From the NCBI GenBank assembly GCA_947683625.1, contig CANTUR010001074.1:124001-188000 (forward strand): DNA of 64,000 nt, in the 5' to 3' direction. The stretch's first letter is position 1. Each line of letters starts with the position of its first letter. The notes under the pieces are model-generated. The model was given only the letters and a program-made list of their open reading frames with translations, searched no databases and was not told the DNA's origin. Source of the stretch: Mallotus nudiflorus. Taxonomy: Eukaryota > Streptophyta > Magnoliopsida > Malpighiales > Euphorbiaceae. Below are positions 34,179 to 45,960 of this stretch, piece after piece. The translations under genes were made by a program, and so were the position numbers.

Positions 34179-36097
34179 TATAGGCAACGGGGTTTAGCAC
34201 ATGCCTAAGTGTTTGGCAACCACGGCACTGTATGAGCTTGAGGCCCACTAAGAAATATAAGATAAGCTTAGAGCCCAAATTGGACTAGGAGTCACCACTC
34301 GGATAAGAGCCAAGACACACTATACGATTACTAGATTCCATAAAGGTTCCCAAAAGTAGTCATCAAAGAATGGGTTCAGAAACTGGATATAGGCTTTTGG
34401 AATGCCCACCCAACCTTGTGGTTGGCCTCCATTTGTGTTTTTTATTTTATTACTTTTAATTATTCAATCATTTCCTTATTAACATGCAAGTTATAATTGT
34501 TTCCAATCAACTTCCAATTTTATACTTAAGTCTAAGTTTGCACATTAATCTAAATTCATGCATTTTGAAGGTGATTCACTACAAGTAGTACAAAATATTC
34601 ATAAAGTAAGAATAGATAAATAAATACACATACAAAGAAATAGGGGAAGAGAATATATTACAACCCTTTTTACATGAAAAATCGAGTGAAATAAATATAA
34701 AATATACTAAAAGTAAACAAAAATTAAATTAAACATAAAGAAAATAAACAGAAAAGGAGAATTCAAATTAAAGTCGGATGATCCAAATCATTTTAAGTTT
34801 TCTGAAATGAGAAAAATATTAATCCCCATAAATATATAAATCCTACAAAAATGGAAGTCACTAAGTTAATCCAATGATTAAATAATCATACAAAAGTGAT
34901 AAGCACACAATTATCTTAACTAAACATAGTAAAAAAATGATTATATATAAAAAAAATGACTAAATTAAAGGAACATGGAGACACCTATAAGCTTGAACCA
35001 TGTAAACAAATACAAAAGCTGTATTAAAACTATGCATAGTTCTATTGAAGGGGCAATCACCTCACTATTGAAGAGTCACCTCATGTCAAAAAAGCATCGC
35101 CTCTTTGAAAAGGCGATCGCCTGACTAACGGGAGTAACAGTAGGTTGACAAGCTTCTTAAGTCCTAAGTAGGAAAAATATGATAGGAACAAATATAAACT
35201 AACAACTACACCAAGTAATCTAGAAAATCATGTTATGAACACAATATAAAATAGTAATAACTAAGAGAAAATAAGAGAAGCAAGTAAAGTTCTATACAAG
35301 TTAAGAACCTTAACACTTAAAAATAAGACTCTTATTGTGGTATAAGATTGCTTTTCAAAATGGTTAGCCCTCAGAGATTGGCTTTATTCTTAAGTTCCAC
35401 TCAAATGCAAGAGTTTCCTTTCTTCTTCTTTTGAAAAATGGACTTTTAAGCTAAGTTTCCACTCCTTCATTCTCAAGAATTTCCTTCTTTCTTCTTTAGA
35501 GCTCTCTCCCCCTCTTTCTCTCTAAAAATTTTTCTTTTTTTTCTCTCCAATCGTTGCTGAGAGTTGCCAACCCCTTTTCTTGCTCCCAAGACTTCTTTTA
35601 ACCTCCATGCTTGACAAGACCTCTCCTTCATCATTACACACTTTTTTTTCTTTTCCTTTTGCTCTCCAAAGCCTCATTTTTTCGCAACTAGTGCAGGTTT
35701 GTAATAGGTGGACCCCACTAACTTAACCATCATTATCACCTCTATATTTAATGCAGTGGCAAGTGGATGGTAAAGAGGCAGCGCCTCTTCGATGAGGCAT
35801 CACCTCATCGAGGTAACTGCCATAGAGGTGGCACCTCTTTGATGAGGTGTCGCCTCTCTGGCCTTAGCCCCGAAGTGGGTTTGGGCTCATTTTTTTGGGT
35901 TTAGGTCCTACTTTATATAGGTTTGGGCTTGAATTTTAAGGTCTAAGCTCTTAAGTCCATTTTCAAGAAGATTTCAGGTTTTTCTCTAACATTCAAGATT
36001 CACACGTTCTCATCACTGGACTTTATCATGGGTCGATCAAACCGAGCATCTATAGTTCGCCACCTCTATTACGAGCCGATCAAACCAGGTGTCTACA
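34179..36097 (-). repeat. Element E 5' LTR
   Basis: Read on the minus strand it starts tgtagacacctggtttgatc at 36097 and ends 'ctaaaccccgttgcctata', like the end of the LTR of B. It is about 1.9 kb. A cluster of short palindromes (gaggcagcgcctc, agaggtggcacctct) lies at 35770-35865, about 230-330 bp from the LTR start, the same relative place as the palindrome cluster in the LTR of B. Related aggcgatcgcct repeats are at about 35090-35125. Confidence 0.75.
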
Positions 36098-36910
36098 TCT
36101 ATTATTTATTTATTATTTATACTAATTAAAGATAATTTAAATACTAAGTGTATGTTAGATAACTTTAGTATCAACTAATATCAATAATTAGATTTACATT
36201 AAGTATTTATCTATTAGATTTATATCAAGTATTTAAAATACTATATAATACTAATTTAGTATTAAGTTAGATTTTAAATTGTAAAATAGAGTAAGAATCA
36301 CATATTTATATTAAAATTATATAGATTTTATTAAATTAGTATTGATGTTATGATACTAATTTTAGTATTAAGTTTTGATATTAACCTAATTTAGTTTTAA
36401 GTTTTGATATAATATTAACCTAATATAATATTATTATAAACATAATATTACCATAGTTTTATCAAAACTAATATAAATATGATAATATGTTATTAACCTA
36501 ATCTTTTTTAACATAATATTAATCTAATTTAATTTTAATTTTTAACATTAACCCAATATACATCTAAACAAAATATTGTATATGTTGTTGAACACTTTAT
36601 ATGAAGTTTAAAATATTGTAATTATTATTTAGGATTTGTATGTTTAATTGTTTTTTTGTTCATATTATGTAATTTCGTGTTAAACATGTTAAAACGTGTC
36701 TTAATGTGTCTTAAACATGTCTTAACACATTTAGACATGTATAGATTAAACGAGTCGTGTCGTGTAACCTGTTAATTAAACATATTTGTGTTTGGGTTTA
36801 TAGGTTTGACACAATTAGTTAAACGGGTCGTGTTCGAGTTGGTCATATCTATGTTATTATCGTGTCTCGACATGACCCATTTATGACCAGTTGACACGAA
36901 TTGTCAACCC
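36098..36910. other. AT-rich flank with a 'gacacgacccg'-type dispersed repeat remnant
   Basis: 36098-36650 is simple AT-rich sequence built of 'tatta/aatata' and 'agtattaag' phrases. At 36670-36905 there is a denser stretch with acatgtcttaacac repeats, aaacgagtcgtgtcgtg, aaacgggtcgtgttcg and gttgacacgaattgtcaacc. Text of this sort is widespread in plant genomes as the edge of dispersed repeats; I cannot name the family. Confidence 0.5.
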
Positions 36911-36913
36911 TAC

Positions 36914-37900
36914 TTAAACTTCATGAATTTGAAGTTTTAAATTCTTCTATCAATTTTTTAACACAAATTATTTTCTTTTGGACTCTGAAGTTTTATATTT
37001 CTAACATTCATACCATTTTTTTACTTTTTAACATTTATATCACTTTTAAAATCTTTTTATTGGTAAAAAATAAATTTACTTTGTTTAATTTCTAATATTT
37101 TAAAAGTATTATATACATATTTAAATAATTTTAAATTTTAAAAATAAACAAATAAGTTAATGCTAAGATAAAAAAAATTATAATAATACTGTTGATTTTC
37201 ACAATATTTTAAATTATTGTGAATAAATTTGTATAATATAAATTTTTTTTTTCATGTACATAGAAAGCATGATAAAAAAAAAAGAAGGTTAAGATAAAAG
37301 TTATAAAAAGTTTGAGCTTCTTGAAAAATTTATCACCACTTTTTTTGATGTACAAGCATACATTGGTATCCACTATTTATAAAATTTATATTATAAAAAA
37401 TTATTCACAATAATTTAATTAAAAATTTGTACAAAAAACTAAAAAATGTATTAAAAATATAAAATTTAAATTTTAAGGAATTATAAAATAATTTTTTATC
37501 ATATTTTCTTTTACTTATGGTGCCCTTTTTTATCATAATATTTTATTTTGAAAACATAAGTTTTATTGAAAATAAAACTAGTATAATTTAAAATATTGTA
37601 AAAAAACAATAACTTTTTTTAACATTAACTTATTTATTTATTTTTAAAATTTAAAATTATTTAAAAATGTATATAAATTTATGTTTTTAAGTGAAAAAGT
37701 TTAACAAGTAATATAAATGTTAAAAGATAAAAAATGGCATGCATGTTGGAAATATAAAATTTTAGGGATCAAAAGTAAATAACTTATGTAAAAATATTAA
37801 TAGAAGAATTTAAACTTGTAAAATTTAAAGATGTAAATATACAAAATAAAATTTGAAAGGTTTAAAACTAAAAAGTTAATAAGTTTAGAGGTGGGCTTCG
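36914..37900. mobile_element. Foldback MITE with long terminal inverted repeats, copy 1
   Basis: The left arm (36935-37095, e.g. gttttatatttctaacattc) is the reverse complement of the right arm (37690-37830, e.g. gttggaaatataaaatttta). The inner part is also symmetric around acaatattttaaattattgt and aattattcacaataattta. The whole 1-kb sequence matches 62030-63068. The outer about 70 bp of the left arm is missing here. No transposase. Confidence 0.8.
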
Positions 37901-38902
37901 CCTTTTTTAAAACTTAAACTTCTAATAAAAGACTTTGTTTTTAATCACAAGAAAGCTCCTAATGTTTTAGGGATCCTGACAATTATATACTTGCCAATTC
38001 GATGTACATCTCGTCTCATATTGTGGTGAAATGATATTTTCTACCGATTTATGCCATTTTTCTCATTGTATCTGACAAATTGGAAGGTATAGCTATAATA
38101 ATATTTGTTTTTATAAGTTTGTTGCTTTTACCTTTTTTTCAAAAATATACATAGTTTAAGTTCTCGTACGAATTTATCAAAAAATCTTATGATTACTTTT
38201 GGCAAATTACTTACGACTGAGTTAAATCAAATATCAACTTTTGGATAAATTTTTTCTTTTTGTTTTCTTTTTGTTACAATTTTCATACGTACATAAAAAT
38301 TTATCACAGAATATTTTTTAAAATTTTTATAATATAAAAAGAGTTTGTTGGCCTATCCATGAATCAAACATTTTTGTTCTCATATACGGTGTAATTTAGC
38401 ACATTGAGAACGAAACTCCTTCAAATAAAAAGTTTTGGGTTGAAAAAGAAGTTACAAGTAATGGATGGGTGTGGATTTCTTAAGTTTTAACCCATTAAAA
38501 AGAATTTCCTATAAATGTTAAAAAGTCCAACAATTTGAATGGGTTTCATCACACATATTAAAGAGAAATGGACTGGGCTTGCAATTGCATTTCACATACA
38601 CTTGGTGGTAAGCTAAGAACATCCCACCACTCAAACCTTAACGTAGCTAAGTGTACTCATCTTCTCAGCTAAAGCTCATAATCACCATACAATACCTGAT
38701 CAAACTTCAATAATTAATTGTTGACACACACATATATAAATATATATACGCTAGCCAAGGGATCATATGTCGATGAGTTGACGTATGAACTGTGCAAGCA
38801 TGCATGGTTTGCCCATTTGTGCTTTTGTCAGCTTGTTGTGTCTCTGTGTTAGCTGTGCAAGCATGCGGTAGAAAAAGAGCATTCGAGTATTGGGTAGTGA
38901 AT

Positions 38903-39478
38903 TCAAGGAGATAAAGAGAGTTCTTTCAGAAGATGACTTAGACTATCAATCAACCATGCTATACAATAATAATATTCTAAAGTTGGCAGCATATGCAGTT
39001 TGATACTAATCCTAGTCTAGTTTTCCAATGTTTCAATGAAGAACTGCTTTCCTTTAACTGATCCTAATCAAATGTTAATAGATAATTTTCAATACGTTTT
39101 AGCGTAGGAAAGACTTTTTATCTTTCTTTTTTTTTAAACAATGGTATAGAAGTTCTATCACTTTTATTGCTATAGATTAAACCCATAACTTTTTATACCA
39201 ATTAGATAATTCCATGTAATACTTTAAGCTTTTAAATTGGACAAATATTTTATTGGTATATTTACATCTTTTGTTTAAAATTTCTAACATAATATCATAA
39301 CTGTAGTCAATGTTCAAAATACATTTTTTTTCGTACAATCTCATTACATTGAAAGATTCTAGTCAAGCCCTAATTGGTATATTTTCGAGGAGATAAAAGA
39401 GAGTTTTTTCAGAAGATGACTTGACTATCAATCAACTATGCTATACAATAATAATAATAATAATATTTTAAAGTTTGC
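38903..39478. repeat. Direct duplication of about 95 bp, two copies 480 bp apart
   Basis: Copies at 38903-38995 and 39383-39478 share gaggagataaa, tttcagaagatgactt, gactatcaatcaac and atgctatacaataataat. The second copy has an expanded ATA/ATT run and is followed by a partial third hit, gttgactatcaattg, at 39490. Confidence 0.85.
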
Positions 39479-40508
39479 AAAAAAAAAAAGTTGACTATCA
39501 ATTGTTTTTAATTAAAATGTCTTATAATTCTAGTCGAACTCTAATCATATCGTGTTAAAAGCAATTAATTTCATAAAAGTATAATTAGTATATTTTTGAC
39601 TCATTTTTTTAAAATTTTTAACACGTGGTAAAAAAAAATTATCAGTTAACTATTTAACCTTGGCAAGAGTTTTAATCTTCTATGTGAAAATTATGCATAC
39701 AATTCCAATGTGTTGATAATTCTGTTCCCCTTTGTTTAAGGTATCTTATCTACAGTGTTGATGTCCTTTTTATCGGACTATGTTCTTTACGTGTCTTTTC
39801 TTTTGCACTTCAAAGTTGAATGTTATCATATCTTGAAATGCTTCTTGGATTGTCTCGATTCTTTTTGCTTTTCTTTTTCTTTCCCACTTTTTTGAAATTT
39901 TTTTTTTTTTTTTCAAATATTTCAGATCACTTTATTAGGTTATATTTTTATAATCCTTGCATCATCTATCATAAAATGATAAAATGGAGAAATTCTTACC
40001 TCCAAAAATATTACATCCAATCATATATATTATATTCTAAATGTTTTATAGTTATCATAAAAATATGATATGTATATTATATGTTACAAATCTAAATGTT
40101 ATGAATGCAATATATTTGATTGTAAGTAAAAACTTTCAGTGAAATTTCATAAATTTTAACTTTTTTTTAATTATTTGGGCTTTCGTAAATTTTAGCCTTT
40201 TATGATTTGGGCTTTGATATATTTGGGCTTACTTGACATGAATCCCAACAGCAAATTGGGCACTTAACTAATGATTATTGAAGAACCTTCTTTTCCTTTC
40301 TGCTGCTTAAACCAGGGGCAAGTGGGCCCTTTTGAACCTCTTGAGTTTATTAGGCTCTTAAATTTTTCTGAGAAGCTAAATTGATTTTTTTTTTAAAAAA
40401 AAAATTCTCTTAAATGATTCTTTTAATGAAAATAAAAAAATTAAATTATTTTATTTTATAAAAACATAAAAATAAAATATTTGATACTAGTATATATATA
40501 ACAAAAAA

Positions 40509-40511
<3 letters not shown>

Positions 40512-40534
<23 letters not shown>
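40512..40534. repeat. AT microsatellite
   Basis: About 12 AT units. Confidence 0.9.
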
Positions 40535-40540
<6 letters not shown>

Positions 40541-41021
40541 CTTTTATACTTTTTTTCAAAATGAAATTTGACAAGTCATGAAAAATAAGTGCATAGTTTG
40601 CAACATGAATTTAGTTAGGTACAAAGTTGATTTCCTAAGAAGGGTTAATGGGTCCAAGTTTCTAGTGGACATTTTTCATTTTCTTACATAGATTTTGACA
40701 TAAGATGAATACACATAGTTCAATAATTTAGGAGCACATGCACTCTCTATTTCTTTTCTTATTTAGTGATCCGTTGAAAAAATTGTCTACCTATCTCTAT
40801 GATTCAATTCAATCTTGTCAACATTTCTTTTGAATCATGAGGTCCTACCATTGTTAATTAAGACATTTTAACTAACCTGGTCTGGTTTTTAGTCATGTTA
40901 CCTGCCCTTTTCTTTAACTTATTAGTGGAAAATAATGTAATTAACTTTTTTTAAGGTTCATTAGTCTTAATAAAGTTGAGGTTTTTGTGTCTTGTTCACC
41001 TGAAAAATCTGCCTTTGAAGC

Positions 41022-41029
41022 TATAAATA
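41022..41029 (+). promoter_or_regulatory. Possible RNA polymerase II core promoter
   Basis: A canonical tataaata box in 'gaagctataaatagccaccc' is followed about 30 bp later by a C/A-rich start-like stretch (caatcccaatcccaaac) and an ATG with a five-residue frame. No gene is visible downstream. It could serve a non-coding RNA or be a chance match. Confidence 0.3.
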
Positions 41030-41500
41030 GCCACCCAATCCCAATCCCAAACATGGTAAAGATGCATGATTAAAATTGCATATATTAATTAGATGTAATG
41101 TCTCCATTGATCAAATAATACAAGCAATGAGTTCACCACACATGTAGCTAATAGCTTCTTAGCACCTTAATTATTACGTTCAAGAAGCAGAAATTTCTTG
41201 CTTGACAGGAATAGCATAAAAAGAGGTCTTCTCATCCATGTCTAATATTTTTTCCTTCTATCATAACGCATGTTTTGGGGAATTCATTGATGTGTTATAT
41301 TTTTTTCAGGATTCAAAATTTGTTAAAATTTAATTAATTTGATTCGATTTAAATAAAATTATAAGAATATCAAAAAAAATTTTAAAAACTAATTTAATGT
41401 TATACCCATTACCTCAAAATTGAATAAGTACAAGGTGAGAACTATTTATGGCATTAAAAAATGGTTGAATAACTAAGTATAGTGTTGAAACTCCCTCCTA

Positions 41501-44500
41501 AATTCCACAGAAAAAAAAAACAGTAAATAACAGAACATGAAAACATGTTTCAATTTAGATAAAATTCATTTTGAGATTTTTTTTATCCTTTTTCTTTTTA
41601 TAAAAGAGAAAAAAAAAATCACTATTGCAACTTCTTTTATTTTTATTTTTGAATATAACCTTATTTTTCAGAATGTCACTTCCTACAGGAGTTTAGGACA
41701 CCTTCCAGAAGTAAACAGCTTATCCACATTTAGTTATATTTGCAAATCACTACTTTCCTCAATATATAGTATATAGTTGTACAATTTGGTCACTTCAATT
41801 GCTATCAACAGTGACTCTCAACTCCCCATTTGGAGACACAAACTCTTATTTCAAATGGCTAATCTCATAATTCACTATATAACTAATACCATTTTAACTA
41901 ATTTTTATTTTTTTTACATTTGATGTCCTTCATATTCGGTAACCATTTTAATTGTTTTGGAATCGATTCAGGTGGATTTACAAATGAGGCAAAACTCTCC
42001 CAACATTTATTTTCTTCAAATATAATTTGTAAATGAAATTTTATTTAAGAGAATCTAAACTTGTTAACTATTTATTTTTTAATAAAGAAGGTTGGTCCAT
42101 TATCTTGGCAAAGACAATTCATAATCTTTTTAGAGCAAGAGATTCCTGCATTTTTCTTCATTTTATCACATCAAAATTGTAAGTTATGTTTCTTTTATCA
42201 AACATCATTTTCTTGATCAACCTTACATCCACTCAACTCAACCCTTTTTCTCTTCTTTCTTAATATCTGTGTTCTTTTTTCTTCCACTTTTTTCCCTTTT
42301 TTTTTTTTGGGTTCAATGGCCAAATGAAGTATAAATAAATAAATAAGTAAATTACTGTGTTTCTCACCAAAATATTTGTTTGGCATTTGCACATGTCTAG
42401 CATATGGCAAGGGCCAGGAATTGCTTACCTATGACATGACTTTGAAGGTATGCTTCAAGGAAAATGCCTATCCATTGCCATTATCTTTTATGTGATATTT
42501 CATGAAAGAAGAAGAGAAAAATTCGTATGATCACATAGCTACATAAATCAACACTTTTTTTATATTAAAATCACTCGTATTCAAAATTACTAAATTTTAA
42601 TTAATTCAATTTAATTTAAATAAAAATAAAATGATGGTAAAGATTTTTAGCAACTAATTTAAATAATATCAGTATTTAAACTTGAGACATTGTTCAGATA
42701 ACTATATCGATTCAAAGTTAAAAGTTATAAGTTTATTTCACAATTATTAACACCAGTTACGATTTTAATGTATTGTATAGGATATTACATATGTAAAACA
42801 AAAATTATTATTGGTTAAGAGAGGAAAATAAAATAACTAATAAAGGCTTGAAGGAGAGATGGATGGATGAGGCAATACACAATCAATGTTGTTGTTGTGA
42901 GACACAGCTTAGATTAAAGGCCCACATTAGAGCTAAAACAATGGCCGTACAATCAAAATTGGTTGTGTGTGATGCTTTGACAAAAAGAAAAAGTGGGTCT
43001 AATTTTTTGTTTTAAATTAAAAACAATAAGAGTAAGAAAAATAAATAAGAAAAATTTTTTAAAAATGTAATAATTGAAGAAAAATGAAAAGAAGAGAAAA
43101 ATAGTACCAACAAGGACAAAAAGGAAGATGGAGCATAAGCATGGATGGAAGAAGCATAGTGGTCACTCCTAAGCATATACATATATATACACATTGATAT
43201 CATCACTAAACATCTACACATGGCAACCAATTTCTACTATGGAACATGCAATCATTCATCTTTCACAAACACAACCTCAATCCAATTTTTTTTGTCACTT
43301 CCCACTATAGAATATGGCAACTTTCACCGCCTCTCTATTCCCTCCATTCTTATGTAAATATATTTTTTTAAATTAAAAAATTATATGATATTAACATTGA
43401 TAAACTATACAACATAAGATAGTTCTCCCCTTTTAAATTGACAACAGTAGGAATTTAATCGGAAAACTTATATATATTCTTTTATTAACAAGCATAAATT
43501 ATGCTCTAAGGATTTGCCTAATTCGTACACTAATTGCCTTTGGTGCTTTCCCTTGTTTAATGAAGTGTTGATGTTCACTACAAAGAAAAAAATAAATAAA
43601 AAAAGCAAATCATATCTTAACATAAGATTTACATATATCCTACATACATTTATCCCTTTTCTGTTTGTGTATATATACTTAAAAAAGAGAAAAGCAACTA
43701 TCAATGCAACTCAAGATTTAATTATTTAAAAAAAAAAAAAAGAAATTTTAATACAAAGAGTAATAATGAGTGTTAAATATTTTTAAAAAATTTTATTTAT
43801 TCAAATATATTATATTCCGCACATAAATAAATAATAGCAATAGCAATAAATATTAATATCTATATTGGTATTTCTATTTTTTTACCCTTGCTTTGGCCTT
43901 TTTCAATTCTTATTGGTAGGATATTTTGCCTTTTTCATAAATAATGAATCAATCATTTTAATTTTATATAATTTAACAATAGCAGATTTCATCTTTATTT
44001 AGCCTTTAAGCATTGATCGAGTCCAAGATTTATTTATTTTTTTTAAAAAGCAACAACTAAAAATATCAGAACAAGTTAATTAATGGACTTGACATCTTTA
44101 AACAAAGCATGTGCGTACGAAATTTCCCAACAAAAACCTATGAAATTTTTTCATTAACTTAAACAAAAAATAAATCACCTTATGATTGAGAAGCCAGACG
44201 TTTAATTAAAAAAGCAAGATGCCTAGAGCATGTGATTACATGACTTTTTAAAAAAAAAAAAATTCCTATAAGATATGCGTAGTGGAAACCAGTTGCAAAG
44301 AAAAGAGCATTTTAAATATAAGAATTTTCTTTAATTATTCTTTATAATGTTAGTTAAATAAAAATGATTCTATTATAGGTAGTGATTTGCTTTGCTACCG
44401 TTAAGGATACCATTTTTTTTCTTTTGATACTTCTCTATTGGATTTCCACCATACCAACTAAGAAATTTTCAAATGTTCAAATATAATAGTGCCTACTTTT

Positions 44501-44896
44501 ACCTCAAAAAGCCTAAGTAGAAGGAAACGGGCAATTTTAAAAAAATATATAAAAATAATACATTATTTATATTTTTCTTTTTATTAATAAAAAATTTATA
44601 TAACTTAAAAATCAATAAATTGTATAATAGGTGATAATTTTTTCTTTTTGAATTTAATAAAAATTAATTTTTATAAATTAACAGTGGCTTATAAATCTTG
44701 TTTTCTTTTTTGCATTTAATTTTTTTAATATTCTGTAATTATAAATATATTAACTGTTTTAGAATTTAAAATGGATCAACTTATAAAAAAATTAAATTTT
44801 ATTTAAAGAAAACTCCATACCCTTATATTTCATGATATTTTAGAGAATTGATAATTATACCACTTCTCATGCGATGACGGATACATTGCATTTTTA
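41501..44896. other. AT-rich intergenic DNA
   Basis: Only short frames without domains; poly-A and poly-T runs are frequent. No repeat or RNA gene I can support. Confidence 0.5.
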
Positions 44897-45118
44897 TTAG
44901 TTGAGCAGCTGCACTTTAGTTGGTTGTTTTTTGCAATATACCCACTTAGATGATGAACCAAAAATATTCAAAAAACAATCCCAATTCCTGACAAGTTGAT
45001 GGAAATGAGTTGGTAATAATGTGGGAAAGCCTTTTTTGGTGAGATTAATGCAATTTTCTACTATTTGCATTATTAAAGATAATTGCTTAACTTTATATAT
45101 ATATGCAAAACTTGGCAA
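44897..45118 (-). other. Coding-like minus-strand fragment, unassigned
   Basis: A 73-codon open frame contains a compositionally ordinary stretch, QIVENCINLTKKGF then HFHQLVRNWDCFLNIFG and KWVYCKKQP, unlike the Phe/Leu-rich noise frames nearby. I do not recognise it. It may be a scrap of a gene or transposon, or chance. Confidence 0.2.
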
Positions 45119-45129
45119 GCTGTGGATAC

Positions 45130-45340
45130 GGGCATTGAAGGGTCTCGAATTTAAAATTTTGCGCTTCTTGTTGGTGTTCTCCTCTCGTTCAATGTATAAA
45201 AAAAAATTATATCTATAAAACTTGATCTAATAATCAAACTGTCACTACAGACATTGTAGAATCTCAGATTTAAGACTCCATGCTCCCTTGTTGGTATTCT
45301 CCTTCCCATTGATGTATGAAAAAAGAATTATGTAAGATAT
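45130..45340. repeat. Diverged tandem duplication of about 115 bp
   Basis: 'cattgaagggtctcgaattt ... cttgttggtgttctcct ... aatgtataaaaaaaaatta' at 45133-45215 recurs as 'cattgtagaatctcagattt ... cttgttggtattctcct ... gatgtatgaaaaaagaatta' at 45251-45335. Confidence 0.7.
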
Positions 45341-45497
45341 ATTCATGGATGTGGGGCTTTCTTCAAGAAGGTCAGGCAATGCAACCTGGTATTAAGAATA
45401 TTCTTTTGCTTTATTGCTTTCTTCCATGCCAAAGAATCAGATCCTTTTAAAAGCAATTTACAGCTAATTGTTTCTTCCCAATAACACATCCAATTCA

Positions 45498-45960
45498 CCA
45501 TATATCACTAGAGATTCAACATATTAAGATTTAAAGACCTCAACGTAAAAATATCATCTTAAATTTGTTGCTTTTAACAAAATCTAGTTATGGCAAAATA
45601 TGAGATAAAGCGAAGAAAAAGAAAAAAAAAATGTTTTTATAGTACAAAATGCTCTTTAAATCTTAATATGTTGAACCTCTAGTGTATCACTAAAGGTTCA
45701 ACATATTAAGATTTAAAGACCTCAACGTAAAAATATTATCTTGTTCATAAATTATTCCAATATGAATTATTTATCTTTTATTGAATTATAAATTAAAATG
45801 AATTTCATATAAATAATTGAATCGTGGATTAACATGATTTATTCAATCGAAACAAAATTTTGTTCCTTTTAACAAAATCTAGTTATGGCAAAATATGAGA
45901 TGAAGCCAAGAAAAAGAATAAAATTGTTTTTATAGTACAAAATGCTGTTTTCAAATCGTT
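45498..45960. repeat. Local duplication around a near-perfect hairpin
   Basis: The segment at 45498-45650 (ttcaacatattaagatttaa, then tctagttatggcaaaatatg, then tttttatagtacaaaatgct) recurs at 45690-45955. The second copy holds an extra 115 bp or so (about 45742-45856). The junction between the copies is the inverted repeat 45653-45719. Confidence 0.85.
45653..45719. repeat. Near-perfect inverted repeat, 26-bp arms
   Basis: The left arm 45653-45678 is an exact reverse complement of the right arm 45694-45719 (core aatatgttgaacct / aggttcaacatatt). The 15-base middle pairs again as tagtg/cacta around tat, with one mismatch. The whole 67 bp can fold into one long stem. It may be a small-RNA precursor or the scar of a template switch. 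Confidence 0.9.

Larger units (their letters stand above)
28746..36097 (-). mobile_element. Visible right portion of two nested minus-strand elements, D (to 31145) inside E (31146-36097)
   Basis: The LTR of D begins at 31145 in the middle of the body of E, whose gag (32500-33330), primer site and LTR (34179-36097) have the same orientation. The rest of both elements should be found left of position 1, beyond element A. Confidence 0.65.
37901..41500. other. AT-rich intergenic DNA
   Basis: No gene recognised. It contains a duplicated about 95-bp segment (38903-38995 and 39383-39478), an AT microsatellite (40512-40534), and a promoter-like block near 41022. A small block at 38750-38880 repeats ctgtgcaagcatgc twice. 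Confidence 0.5.
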
